A stretch of 29,876 nt of DNA from a candidate division NPL-UPA2 bacterium. GTDB lineage: Bacteria; Bacillota; UBA994. Below, in pieces: positions 1 to 8,282 of the stretch (the stretch's first letter is position 1; each line of letters begins with the position of its first letter). The notes beneath the pieces were generated by a model, which saw only the letters and a program-made list of their open reading frames with translations, did not search any database and had not been told where the DNA came from. The stretch covers positions 1 through 29,876 of the forward strand of contig QLUB01000004.1 in NCBI GenBank assembly GCA_018725205.1. The letters run 5' to 3'. The position numbers and the translations under genes were made by a program.

Positions 1-115
1 TCGCGACTTCATTCTTCTGGGCAATCGAAAATTTTGCGATACTTGCTCAAAGCTTAATCTCTACTATTAATGGAGGTTGAGCCTTTTTCGCGCAAAACTT
101 CCGATTGAACCCTTT

Positions 116-138
116 TAGAACCGTCCCCAACGTTCCCT
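116..138. repeat. diverged copy of the GGGGAC repeat family
   Basis: Read on the minus strand this stretch holds GTTGGGGACGGTTC, which resembles the GGGGAC cores found at 15372, 21201, 21362 and 27463. The match is short and lacks the CGCAACA half, so membership is tentative. The rest of bases 1-149 shows no convincing gene. Confidence 0.3.
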
Positions 139-149
139 CTGATAAGCTC

Positions 150-178
150 TTCGCAAAGTCATTAACTTGGTGTAAAAT
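150..178 (+). promoter_or_regulatory. sigma-A type promoter of the hyd maturation operon
   Basis: TTCGCA at 150-155 and TAAAAT at 173-178 are separated by 17 bases. Transcription would begin near 185, just before the structured leader. No other promoter-like pair as good was seen upstream of 337. Confidence 0.55.
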
Positions 179-184
179 AAAGAT

Positions 185-318
185 AGCCTTAAGCAGAGGG
201 GTTGTCCTGATGCTCTGGGCGAGGTTTGGATATTGGCCTAAGTCCGAGGAGTAGTCTGAGGGCAGGGGAAGGACCACCCTGTGGTTGACGCCTGCTTTCG
301 CGAGCAGGTTTTTATTTT
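185..318 (+). promoter_or_regulatory. structured leader RNA with built-in terminator (riboswitch candidate or 6S-like RNA)
   Basis: Between the promoter and the first gene lies an RNA that can fold into an interrupted rod. P1 pairs 191-196 (AAGCAG) with 292-297 (CUGCUU). P2 pairs 198-207 with 271-280, ten pairs with one mismatch. P3 pairs 211-216 with 248-253, and P4 pairs 226-231 with 242-247. A purine-rich unpaired strand (254-270) faces P2/P3. The 3' arm of P1 is also the 5' arm of the intrinsic terminator at 291-308, so the two cannot form together: stable P1 would allow readthrough into the hydrogenase maturation genes. I do not recognise it as a known riboswitch class. A free-standing 6S-like RNA ending at the terminator is the main alternative. 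Confidence 0.5.
291..318 (+). terminator. intrinsic terminator in the hyd operon leader
   Basis: CCTGCT (291-296) pairs with AGCAGG (303-308) around a six-base loop and is followed by TTTTTATTTT (309-318). It lies before the Shine-Dalgarno sequence of the first gene, so it must be read through for operon expression unless a second promoter exists downstream. Confidence 0.8.
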
Positions 319-336
319 GGAAGGGAGTGGAGAGAG

Positions 337-591
337 ATGAATGTATCAGAGAGCCGTATTGCCGTTGTCGGCGTAGTGGTGTCGCGCCGCTCTGAGGCGG
401 CCAAACGCGTTAACGCAGTGCTCAGCGAGCATGATGGAGTGATTGTCGGACGCATGGGGGTGCCCTACCGGGAGAGGGAGCTCTCGGTAATTTCGCTGAT
501 CGTAGACGCCACCACAGATGAAATTGGGGCGCTGGCAGGGAAGCTCGGCAACATCGAAGGCGTGAAGGTAAAGGCCGCTATGGCACTATAG
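337..591 (+). CDS. TM1266-family iron-only hydrogenase system regulator
   Basis: This 84-residue protein has the beta-alpha-beta ACT/NikR-C-like pattern of the small TM1266 family, which is commonly found beside [FeFe]-hydrogenase maturation genes. The family has no DNA-binding domain of its own, and its ligand and mechanism are not settled, so 'regulator' rests on the family name. The start ATG is preceded by a purine-rich Shine-Dalgarno region (AAGGGAGTGGAGAGAG). It is the first gene of the run that continues with hydG 20 bases downstream, and it follows the structured leader. Confidence 0.8.
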   Translation: MNVSESRIAVVGVVVSRRSEAAKRVNAVLSEHDGVIVGRMGVPYRERELSVISLIVDATTDEIGALAGKLGNIEGVKVKAAMAL

Positions 592-611
592 AGGCAGAGG
601 GAGACACAACT

Positions 612-1958
612 ATGAGCGTAGTCGAAAGAGAACAGTCTCGCCAAGCAGATACGCAACGGGTAGCGGATATCCTAGCCAAAGCGGAGGCTTGCGTGGGTCT
701 CACCGCAGAGGAGGCGGCGGAGCTGTTGGCGCTCCCCGAGCACTTCGATGACATGCTCTTTGCGAGTGCTAAGCGCGTTAAACAAAAGCTGTACGGGGCG
801 CGCGTGGTGTTGTTTGCGCCGCTTTACATCTCTAACATGTGCACCAACAGCTGTCTGTACTGCTCCTTTAGACAGGAGAACACGCACTTGACGCGCAGGA
901 AGCTCAGCCAAGCAGAAATTGCGGAACAGGCCAAAGTTCTCATTAACATGGGGCACAAGCGCGTGCTGCTGGAGACGGGGGAGGACCTCGCCGACACGCC
1001 GCTCGATTATGTCTTAGAGTCGATTCACACTATATACCGCGCGGGCCACTCGGGGCGAGAGATCAGGCGTGTCAACGTTAATATTGCCGCAACTTCGGTA
1101 GAGAATTACCGCGAGCTAAAGGCCGCCGGCATAGGCACATACCAACTGTTTCAAGAGACTTACCATGAGCCTACATATCAGCTTATGCATCCGCGTGGCC
1201 CTAAGGCCGACTATCGGTATCACCTCACTGCTATGGACAGGGCGATTGAGGGGAGTATCGAGGATTTCGGCCTCGGCGTGTTGCTTGGTCTTTATGACTA
1301 CCGCCAAGACACACAGTCTCTCATTGCTCACGCCCATGAACTCAAATCTCGGTGGGGTATAGGGCCGCACACTGTGTCGGTGCCTCGCGTGCGCCCCGCT
1401 AAGAATACGTGCTGTCCTGACACCTATTTGCTGAACGACCAACAATTTGCTCGCGTTGTGGCCGTACTGCGCCTCGCGCTGCCCCTTGCGGGCATCATCC
1501 TCTCTACGCGCGAGGCGCCCGTCATGCGTGATTTCCTGCTCGATGTAGGGGTGTCGCAGATGAGCGCGGCGTCTTCGACCGCCCCGGGGGGGTACGGCAA
1601 GGAGAGTGAGAGCCGCCAGTTTGAAGGCATAGACCATCGTTCGCTTGATGAAGTAGTAGAGGGCATTATCAGGCGCGGTTATGTGCCGAGCTTGTGCACG
1701 GGCTGCTACCGTAAGGAACGCCGGGGTACTAGGTTTATGCAACTGGTAGAGCAAGGGCACATCAAGGACATGTGTCAGGCTAACGCGCTCCTAACCCTAG
1801 CTGAGTACGTTCTGCAGTTTGCCTCATCGGCGACCAAAGAGGCAGCTAACGCGAGGTGGGAACAATGGCTTCTAGCTATCCCCGCTGGCACCATGCGAGA
1901 CAGTGCGCGCATGAAACTAGAACAGACTTTAGGTGGGGAGAGTGATGTGTATGTCTAA
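612..1958 (+). CDS. hydG: [FeFe]-hydrogenase maturase HydG (radical SAM tyrosine lyase)
   Basis: HydG splits tyrosine to p-cresol and dehydroglycine and converts the latter to the CO and cyanide ligands of the H-cluster. The 448-residue product has the radical-SAM motif CX3CX2C at Cys77, Cys81 and Cys84. The HydG-specific second-cluster motif CX2CX22C is at Cys362, Cys365 and Cys388, exactly as expected for the auxiliary cluster that carries the 'dangler' iron. This separates it from the relative ThiH. The ATG has an AGAGGGAG ribosome site, and the 3' end overlaps hydE. Length is close to the usual 450-475 residues. The hydrogenase itself (HydA) is not in the window. Confidence 0.96.
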   Translation: MSVVEREQSRQADTQRVADILAKAEACVGLTAEEAAELLALPEHFDDMLFASAKRVKQKLYGARVVLFAPLYISNMCTNSCLYCSFRQENTHLTRRKLSQAEIAEQAKVLINMGHKRVLLETGEDLADTPLDYVLESIHTIYRAGHSGREIRRVNVNIAATSVENYRELKAAGIGTYQLFQETYHEPTYQLMHPRGPKADYRYHLTAMDRAIEGSIEDFGLGVLLGLYDYRQDTQSLIAHAHELKSRWGIGPHTVSVPRVRPAKNTCCPDTYLLNDQQFARVVAVLRLALPLAGIILSTREAPVMRDFLLDVGVSQMSAASSTAPGGYGKESESRQFEGIDHRSLDEVVEGIIRRGYVPSLCTGCYRKERRGTRFMQLVEQGHIKDMCQANALLTLAEYVLQFASSATKEAANARWEQWLLAIPAGTMRDSARMKLEQTLGGESDVYV

Positions 1959-3012
1959 GAGTCTAATCGAGCGCATGCAATACGCGGGGGAAGACTTAAG
2001 CCCGTCAGAGATTTGCGAGCTTCTTAGTATCACATCTCACATCGACCTAGATCTGCTATGGCAGGCCGCGGATTCTGTGCGTCGACAAGAAGTAGGCGAG
2101 GATATCTGGCTGCGCGGACTGCTGGAGTTCTCGAATATCTGCACGTGTAACTGTCTTTATTGCGGCTTGCGTCGCGATAACACAGGGCTGCCGCGCTATC
2201 GGCTGACGGAGGAGCAAATTCTCGAGGCTGTTCATCGACTAAGCCGCCTTGGTATAGGCACGGTAGTGCTGCAATCAGGCGAGGACCCATACTTTACCGA
2301 GGAGCGGCTAATCGCCTTGTTGCACGCGATAAGGAACACCTGCGACATAGCCATCACGCTGAGCATTGGCTATCGGCCAAAAAGTGAGCTGGCTGCGTTT
2401 AAGTGCGCGGGCGCGGACCGTTTCCTGATTCGTCATGAAACCGCTAACCCTGACCTTTATCACGTCTTTCACCCAGACTCAACACTTGCGGACAGGGTAG
2501 AGCAGCTAAACGACTTGCGCGCTCTAGGATACGAGGTAGGCTCCGGCTGCCTAGTGGGTCTGCCAGGGCAGACTGTCGCGGATCTTGCGGCCGACATTGC
2601 CCTCGCGCGGGAGCTCGAGGTAGATATGTTTGGCGTAGGTCCGTTTATTCCCCACCCCGACACGCCGCTAGGTGGGGCTACCCCCGGGAGCACGCTCATG
2701 ACCTATAAAATGATTGCCGTAGCGCGCCTCGTGCTGCGAGATGTGCATATCCCGGTAACGACGTCTCTTTCCACACTGGAAGAAGACGGCCGAGAAAAGG
2801 GCTGGATGCGGGGGGCTAACATCGTCATGCCTAACGCTACACCCGCTCCCTACAGGGCGCAGTACGAGCTGTACAAGAACAAACGTTGTATTGATGATAC
2901 GCTTGAACACTGCCGCGGCTGCTTGGGACGGCGTGTCCAAAATGTGGGACGAGGTATCGGCCAAGGGCGGGGTACTTCGTTTAGACGCCTGCGGCGGGAG
3001 GTGTTAGTGTGA
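1951..3012 (+). CDS. hydE: [FeFe]-hydrogenase maturase HydE (radical SAM)
   Basis: HydE is a radical-SAM enzyme that processes the HydG product on the way to the diiron subcluster. Counting from ATG 1951 (353 residues), the CX3CX2C motif is Cys64, Cys68 and Cys71. A second motif, CX7CX2C at Cys313, Cys321 and Cys324, matches the optional extra cluster site known in Thermotoga maritima HydE. The gene overlaps the end of hydG, which implies translational coupling. GTG 1933, GTG 1942 and ATG 1945 are in-frame alternative starts. The AGGTGGGGAG ribosome site at 1931-1940 fits 1945 or 1951 and argues against 1933. The 3' end overlaps hydF by four bases. Confidence 0.95.
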   Translation: MSKSLIERMQYAGEDLSPSEICELLSITSHIDLDLLWQAADSVRRQEVGEDIWLRGLLEFSNICTCNCLYCGLRRDNTGLPRYRLTEEQILEAVHRLSRLGIGTVVLQSGEDPYFTEERLIALLHAIRNTCDIAITLSIGYRPKSELAAFKCAGADRFLIRHETANPDLYHVFHPDSTLADRVEQLNDLRALGYEVGSGCLVGLPGQTVADLAADIALARELEVDMFGVGPFIPHPDTPLGGATPGSTLMTYKMIAVARLVLRDVHIPVTTSLSTLEEDGREKGWMRGANIVMPNATPAPYRAQYELYKNKRCIDDTLEHCRGCLGRRVQNVGRGIGQGRGTSFRRLRREVLV

Positions 3013-4238
3013 ACAAGGTACCGCAGGCTGTAAGGCCGCACATTGTAATCTTAGGGCGCTGCAATGTGGGGAAATCTACGTTGATTAACGCGCTGTGCGA
3101 GCAGAGCGTGGCCTTAGTGTCGGCGCAGCCCGGCACTACTACCGATCCTGTAGCCAAATCCATGGAGCTGTTGCCGTACGGACCGGTAGTACTGGTAGAC
3201 ACAGCAGGACTAGATGACGATACCCCTTTAGGGAAAGAGAGGGTAAAACTCAGTGAGCGGGCGCTGCGCAAAGCCGACTTAGCCCTACTGGTAGTAGAAA
3301 CGCACGCGCTACATCCTCTAGAACAAGACATACTGGCGCGATTGAGAAAGCGCCGCATACACAGCCTAGTGGTAATAAACTGCCACGGGGAACCTAGCGG
3401 AGAAGCAGGGGAACACAGCGAATCGCATGCAATTGAGGTCAATGCACTGACCGGGCAAGGGGTGCGCGAACTCCGGGAGCGTATTGCCGCAGTACTGCAG
3501 AGCACTTACGAAGAATTACCGCTGGTGCGCGACTTACTCACCGGGAAAGGCCCAGTGGTGTTGGTCACCCCCATAGATAAAGCCGCTCCCAAGGGGAGGT
3601 TGATTCTACCGCAAGTGCAAGTCCTGCGCGACATCCTAGATGGCGGCGGGGTTGCTGTAGTATGCCGCGAAACAGAACTAGCGGCGGCATTAAGTAAGCT
3701 AAACTCACCACCGGAACTTGTTGTCACCGACAGCCAAGTTTTCCCGGAAGTTGCCCGTCTGTTGCCCAAGGACGCTTCGCTAACCTCGTTCTCGATACTT
3801 ATGGCTCGCAACAAGGGTGACCTCCCAGCCTTAGTACAGGGCGCGGAGGCCATTGCTGAATTGCGTCCACTTGACCGCGTGCTGATCGTTGAGGGCTGCA
3901 CGCATCACAGTCAGGAGGACGACATCGGGCGCGTTAAGATTCCGCGCCTGCTTGAGGGGAGGGCAGGGGGTGAACTGCGCTTTACGTGGGCTAAGGGACC
4001 TAACTTCACCGCGGATATTCACGACTATCGGCTAATCGTCCACTGTGGAGCTTGCATGCTAAACCGGCGCGAAATGTTAGCGAGGCTTGAACAAGCTGCC
4101 CAAGTAGGCGTTCCGGTCGTTAATTACGGTGTATTACTGGCGCATTTTAGCGGCATCTTGGAGCGGAGCCTAGCCCCAGTGCTGCCAAGCCTGTCCGACA
4201 CCGTTTTCCCGCCCGCCGCGATTACCTACAATAGGTAG
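3009..4238 (+). CDS. hydF: [FeFe]-hydrogenase maturation GTPase HydF
   Basis: HydF is the scaffold GTPase that carries the assembled diiron precursor to HydA. The 409-residue product has an N-terminal Ras-like domain with P-loop GRCNVGKST (16-24) and DTAG (64-67), then the dimerisation region and a C-terminal cluster domain. The cluster signature CxH...HCxxC is Cys297, His299, then 45 residues, then His345, Cys346 and Cys349, within the family range. The usual guanine-specificity NKxD appears as NCHG (124-127), a deviation. The start is a GTG in the GTGA overlap with the hydE stop, so it is probably translated by coupling. It is the last gene of the maturation operon. Confidence 0.95.
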   Translation: MNKVPQAVRPHIVILGRCNVGKSTLINALCEQSVALVSAQPGTTTDPVAKSMELLPYGPVVLVDTAGLDDDTPLGKERVKLSERALRKADLALLVVETHALHPLEQDILARLRKRRIHSLVVINCHGEPSGEAGEHSESHAIEVNALTGQGVRELRERIAAVLQSTYEELPLVRDLLTGKGPVVLVTPIDKAAPKGRLILPQVQVLRDILDGGGVAVVCRETELAAALSKLNSPPELVVTDSQVFPEVARLLPKDASLTSFSILMARNKGDLPALVQGAEAIAELRPLDRVLIVEGCTHHSQEDDIGRVKIPRLLEGRAGGELRFTWAKGPNFTADIHDYRLIVHCGACMLNRREMLARLEQAAQVGVPVVNYGVLLAHFSGILERSLAPVLPSLSDTVFPPAAITYNR

Positions 4239-4277
4239 TAGGGGTGGTGCGGGTCTACCACAAGATGCATGCCAAAT

Positions 4278-4343
4278 TTGTCGGCATTTTTGTCTAAAAC
4301 AATGCTCAAAGCGACAAATTACACGCCTTCGCACTCGTATACT
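4278..4343 (+). promoter_or_regulatory. spoIIE promoter: sigma-A elements with 21-base spacing and Spo0A-like boxes
   Basis: GCGACA (4311-4316) and TATACT (4338-4343) are 21 bases apart. This is the unusual spacing known for Spo0A-activated promoters such as Bacillus subtilis spoIIE. Three sequences resemble the 0A box TGTCGAA: TGTCGGC at 4279-4285, TGTCTAA at 4291-4297, and TGTCGCT on the minus strand at 4310-4316. The last overlaps the -35 element. Transcription would start near 4350. Apart from this, 4239-4395 holds no gene. Confidence 0.6.
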
Positions 4344-4395
4344 TGTGTTCACAGGCAGCGAGCAATGCGGGGGGTGTAGGTTTGCAGCTAATGCG

Positions 4396-6789
4396 ATGCG
4401 GGCATCTGTAGCGGCAGTAAACAACATGGTGGTGATCCCAAAATCTTTGAGGGTAGCATTGTACCGTTTAGCTCCGCTTTGGGTGCTGGGTTTCTTCCTT
4501 GCACGCGCTGAGCTCTACGGGGAACTATCGCCTTTTGCGCTTAGCTTTTTTGCCGCTGTGCGCATAGTTCTGCCGGGCAGTGAATGGTTGACAGGGCTGT
4601 TTCTTACCCTAGGGGTGCTGTGGCGAGGCGGCTTCATGGCAGCAGTGATGTTTGTAGCCACTCTGCTCGCCTACATTGCTTGCGAAAAATCCTTAGTGAC
4701 TGCTACTAGGAGCAGCGTCTTGCGTGCGTTATTCGCGGGCATTTCCGTCATAGTCGTTAGAATCCCCCTCTTTATGTGGCAGACCCCTACTTTGTTTGAG
4801 GGCCTGATGACGCTCCTAGAAGTAGGCTTGACTGCGGTTTCAGCCCTAATCTTCGTCCACGCCGTAAAGGTCATCGGCACCCTTAACTCTACTAAGCGCT
4901 GGCGTACGGAAGAGTTGCTTTCCTTGGCGGTTACGGGCGGCATCTTGGCGTTAGGGCTCGGAGGCGTTGCCGTGGGAGGAGTGTCTCTACGGGGCGTAGC
5001 GCTTAACTACGTGGTGCTGCTGGCCGCATACACCGGTGGCGCGGCCACCGGTGCAGCCGCAGGCGGAGCCGTGCCGTTTGTTGCTTATCTCGGCCACCCG
5101 TTGGCACTGTCTTTTGTAGGCGCATACACCTTTGCCGGGCTAACCGGAGGTGCGATGCGTGAGTGGCGCAAGACTGGAGTGATTCTTGGCTTTGTAGCTG
5201 CAACTGCCGTGACTGCGGCCAGTGTAGGCGGCCGTGAATACGTCTTTCGCATGTTGGTTGAAGCGGCAGTAGCCAGTGCCTTGCTTGTCCTAACGGCGCG
5301 GGGAACCCGCTCTAAGATCTACCGTTTGTTCCCCTTAGCGGCGAGAGAGGAGGTAGACCTCGCGCCCACGTATTCGGCGCGGTTGCAGCAATTGGCCGGA
5401 CAAAGGCTAAGCGATTTGTGTGCCGTGTTTGTTGAGCTATCCGACACGTTTAGCGGGCCGACATTGGAGAGCCGCAGGCCTGACCAGACTGAAGCCGCGC
5501 ACAGACTCATGGAACGCTTAGCCAGCGACGTATGTGAAGAGTGCGAAGGGAGACAGGCCTGTTGGGACAAGGAATTCTACAAGACCTATCAGGATATGCT
5601 TGCCCTATTGGCCTTTACTGACGCACACGGCCACATCACTGCTGACCACCTTCCTCCGCACTTGCGCCGACGATGTCAACGACCGCGAGAGCTCACTCGG
5701 TGCGTCAATACACTCGCGGAACTGTGCAGACAGGGGCTATATTGGGAAAGGCGAGCTACTGACACACGGCGTTTAGTGGCTATGCAATTGCAGGGCGTAG
5801 CCAAGATTATGGCCGCTTTATCTAGAGACCTCAATTTGAGTGTAGAATATCTGCGGGATATCGAGGAGCGAATAACGCGCGAACTGGCCGCGCAGGGCAT
5901 ATTTTCCCCGCAGGTAGAGGTAGTTAAGAGCCAAAACGGCAGAGTAGGGGTATCGATTACCAAGCATGCCTGCGGCAGCGGCGAAAACCACTGCGTTAAC
6001 GTCCTCGTGCCCTTAGTCACGAGTCTTGTCGGTCGGCAGGTATCCCGCGAGGGACGCTGCGCCTCACTACAGCGCAAGACGAAGTGCTCCGTTCACTTAT
6101 CTACGGCGCATGTCTTGGCGACCGAGACGGGAATCGCGCAATTGGCGGCCTCACCAGGGGTTTCAGGTGATAGCTATCGCGTGACGGAACTAGTCGGCGG
6201 GAAGCTTGCGCTGATGGTCAGCGATGGCATGGGCAACGGTCCTGTGGCTCATCAGGAAAGTCGCATTGTGGTTAACTTGCTGGAGCAGATGTTGCGCGCA
6301 GGATTTGACAAGGAGGTTACAGTGCAGACCATCAACTCCGTGTTAGCCCTTAGGTCGCGCGCAGAGACCTTTGCCACACTGGACATGGCACTAATTGACC
6401 TTTACAGCGGGAACGTAGAAGTCGTGAAAATCGGGGCTAGCTCATCCTACCTGCGCCGCGGCGATCGCGTGGAGGTAATCAGAGCAGACTCGCTACCGGC
6501 GGGGATTTTGGCCAACATTGAGGTGGAGACCAGAAAACTGACCTTCTGCCGCGGTGATACCTATGTCCTAGTGTCAGACGGCGTGCTTGAAGGACAGCAG
6601 GGCATTGTCGACAAAGAAGAGTGGCTCTGTCGCATCCTGCGACAGGCGACGACGGAAAAGGCACAGGATCTAGCCGACTATATACTTAATCGGGCTAAGA
6701 ACAACTTTGGAGGCAGTATCCCGGATGATATGACGGTAGTTGTCTTGCGAGTCCTAGATAAGACAGTCAGTATACCATTGGTGGGATGA
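4396..6789 (+). CDS. spoIIE: stage II sporulation protein E (PP2C phosphatase)
   Basis: SpoIIE sits at the asymmetric septum, interacts with FtsZ and dephosphorylates SpoIIAA to activate sigma-F in the forespore. The protein has about ten hydrophobic segments in roughly its first 290 residues, a central regulatory region with several cysteines, and a C-terminal PP2C/SpoIIE phosphatase domain. That domain carries SDGMGNGPVAH and a late SDGVLEGQQG stretch, the expected metal-binding motifs. Length (797 residues from ATG 4396) is near the B. subtilis protein (about 827). An in-frame GTG at 4345 extends the frame but lies only two bases past the -10 box, so it is unlikely. ATG 4426 is another candidate, and none has a good ribosome site. 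Its presence supports an endospore-forming host. Confidence 0.93.
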   Translation: MRASVAAVNNMVVIPKSLRVALYRLAPLWVLGFFLARAELYGELSPFALSFFAAVRIVLPGSEWLTGLFLTLGVLWRGGFMAAVMFVATLLAYIACEKSLVTATRSSVLRALFAGISVIVVRIPLFMWQTPTLFEGLMTLLEVGLTAVSALIFVHAVKVIGTLNSTKRWRTEELLSLAVTGGILALGLGGVAVGGVSLRGVALNYVVLLAAYTGGAATGAAAGGAVPFVAYLGHPLALSFVGAYTFAGLTGGAMREWRKTGVILGFVAATAVTAASVGGREYVFRMLVEAAVASALLVLTARGTRSKIYRLFPLAAREEVDLAPTYSARLQQLAGQRLSDLCAVFVELSDTFSGPTLESRRPDQTEAAHRLMERLASDVCEECEGRQACWDKEFYKTYQDMLALLAFTDAHGHITADHLPPHLRRRCQRPRELTRCVNTLAELCRQGLYWERRATDTRRLVAMQLQGVAKIMAALSRDLNLSVEYLRDIEERITRELAAQGIFSPQVEVVKSQNGRVGVSITKHACGSGENHCVNVLVPLVTSLVGRQVSREGRCASLQRKTKCSVHLSTAHVLATETGIAQLAASPGVSGDSYRVTELVGGKLALMVSDGMGNGPVAHQESRIVVNLLEQMLRAGFDKEVTVQTINSVLALRSRAETFATLDMALIDLYSGNVEVVKIGASSSYLRRGDRVEVIRADSLPAGILANIEVETRKLTFCRGDTYVLVSDGVLEGQQGIVDKEEWLCRILRQATTEKAQDLADYILNRAKNNFGGSIPDDMTVVVLRVLDKTVSIPLVG

Positions 6790-6806
6790 GGCCGCGCGCG
6801 GTCTCA
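6787..6806 (+). terminator. weak hairpin terminator after spoIIE
   Basis: TGAGGCCG (6787-6794) and CGGTCTCA (6799-6806) form eight pairs, one of them G-U, around a CGCG loop. It begins at the spoIIE stop codon and is followed by TTCCTGCTTTTA, a poor U-tract. It may only attenuate transcription. Confidence 0.4.
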
Positions 6807-6813
6807 TTCCTGC

Positions 6814-6842
6814 TTTTACTGCCCCGCTGTTAATGTTATAGT
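6814..6842 (+). promoter_or_regulatory. possible tilS promoter
   Basis: TATAGT at 6837-6842 is a good -10 element. TTTTAC 17 bases upstream is a poor -35. The predicted start site falls at or next to the tilS ATG (6849), so the message may be nearly leaderless or the true start codon may lie downstream. Confidence 0.35.
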
Positions 6843-6848
6843 AGACTA

Positions 6849-8282
6849 ATGGACAAGCTTAACGTTCATGTGGACGTACCCGAGGCAGTGAAGCGATCTT
6901 GTGCGGAGAACGAGCTCCTAAGCTCAGGTGACCACCTGCTCGTCGGAGTTTCCGGCGGTGCAGATTCAGTCGCCTTGTTGCTGTGCCTCTGTGAACTCGC
7001 ACAGTCCTTGCCCTGCAAGCTTACCGTTGCTCACGTCAATCACGGGCTGAGAGGACAGGCCTCAGAAGAAGATGCCCACTTTGTGGCCAAGCTGTGTAGC
7101 GACTTAGCAGTACCGGTGGTCGTACGTGAGGTCGATGTAGCGGCGCGCCGTAAAAGCAAGCATGAGTCGTTGCAGCAAGCCGCCCGCATGGAGCGCTTCC
7201 AGTTCTTTACCGAGGTGTGCCGTGAGCAGGGCCCAAGTAAGGTAGCGCTCGCCCACCACCAAAGCGACCAAGTCGAGACGATCTTCTTAAACCTCATGCG
7301 CGGAGCCGGGTTGAGAGGGCTTTCGGGTATGAGTCCGCTTGAGCGGGGGCTCTTTGGTCTGACACTTATCCGTCCGCTGCTAGCCGTGACTAGGGATAGC
7401 ATTGAGGCCTTTTTGGCTGAGCGTGGGCAAGCATACCGAGTTGACTACAGCAACCATGATACTAAATACCGCCGCAACCTAGTGCGCCACGAGGTGCTGC
7501 CTTCCCTTGGCAAGTTAAACAGCGACGTAGCAGGGGCACTGCTCCGGGTCGCAGACCACGCCCGAGAGGGCGAAGACTACATCTGTACGCAAGCGACGCC
7601 CTTGTGGCAAAAAGCCCGCGAGACGCTGCCGTACGGCACGGGTCTGCAACTTGAAGGCTTGCGCACCACCCACCGCGCGTTAACCGTGCGCCTGCTACAG
7701 TGGGCGTATGCACAGGAGTGCGGGGGGGAGAATGACATGGAAACTACGCATATCCAGGGATGCCTGCGGTTGCTTGACCAACAAGCAGGGCGCAGAATCG
7801 ACCTCCGGGGCGGAATTACCGCGCTACGCACACGCCATCACCTCGTGTTCTGTCGCGAGCGACCTGAGCCCGGCCAGCCCTATGAGCTGGAGCTGCCCAT
7901 GCCCGGTGCGGTAACTCTACCGGATGGAAGTGTAATCTCTGCGGAGCTGGTCACGCATGCACCCGCAGACTATCCGCCGTCCTCTGCTGCTGTCGCCTAT
8001 GTTGCTGGCATAAAATTTTGGCTGAAGGTGCGAAACCGTCGCCCCGGCGACACGTATTTGCCTTTAGGAGCGTCAGGACATAAGAAACTCAAGCAGGCGA
8101 TGAGCGAGGCAGAGATTCCGTTGCCTTGGCGCAATAAGCTTCCGGTGGTGATAGATGACGGCACAATCGTATGGGTACCGGGACTGCGTGTGGCAGAGAA
8201 GTTTCGCGTGCCAAAGACTAGACTAGAGAGCGTTTTTAAGTTAACGTACCTGCATGGGGGGAAGAATAATTGCAGCAGCTAG
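6849..8282 (+). CDS. tilS: tRNA(Ile)-lysidine synthase TilS
   Basis: TilS uses ATP to attach lysine to C34 of the tRNA-Ile that carries a CAU anticodon, so that it reads AUA. The 477-residue product has the N-type ATP pyrophosphatase loop SGGADS (35-40), a HVNHGLRG stretch, and LAHHQSDQVETIFLNLMRG, the usual N-terminal domain. The C-terminal region with NRRPGD and KLKQA is the TilS tRNA-recognition domain. The position between spoIIE and hpt-ftsH matches the order in Bacillus. No ribosome site precedes ATG 6849, and in-frame GTG codons just downstream are possible starts. The 3' end overlaps hpt by 13 bases. Confidence 0.93.
   Translation: MDKLNVHVDVPEAVKRSCAENELLSSGDHLLVGVSGGADSVALLLCLCELAQSLPCKLTVAHVNHGLRGQASEEDAHFVAKLCSDLAVPVVVREVDVAARRKSKHESLQQAARMERFQFFTEVCREQGPSKVALAHHQSDQVETIFLNLMRGAGLRGLSGMSPLERGLFGLTLIRPLLAVTRDSIEAFLAERGQAYRVDYSNHDTKYRRNLVRHEVLPSLGKLNSDVAGALLRVADHAREGEDYICTQATPLWQKARETLPYGTGLQLEGLRTTHRALTVRLLQWAYAQECGGENDMETTHIQGCLRLLDQQAGRRIDLRGGITALRTRHHLVFCRERPEPGQPYELELPMPGAVTLPDGSVISAELVTHAPADYPPSSAAVAYVAGIKFWLKVRNRRPGDTYLPLGASGHKKLKQAMSEAEIPLPWRNKLPVVIDDGTIVWVPGLRVAEKFRVPKTRLESVFKLTYLHGGKNNCSS

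Noticed and set aside
47..277. 76-codon open frame on the minus strand at the left end
   Set aside because: It runs antisense through the hyd promoter and structured leader, has no ribosome site and no recognisable domain.
185..318. SRP RNA, tmRNA or RNase P RNA
   Set aside because: The conserved GGAAGGAAGCAGCC-type SRP core and the other hallmark motifs are absent, and the RNA is too short for tmRNA or RNase P.
1116..1760. 214-codon minus-strand frame inside hydG
   Set aside because: Antisense to a clear, motif-complete gene; it arises from GC-rich codon use.
4239..4277. Terminator after hydF
   Set aside because: Only a five-pair stem (GTGGT/ACCAC) with no T-run could be found.
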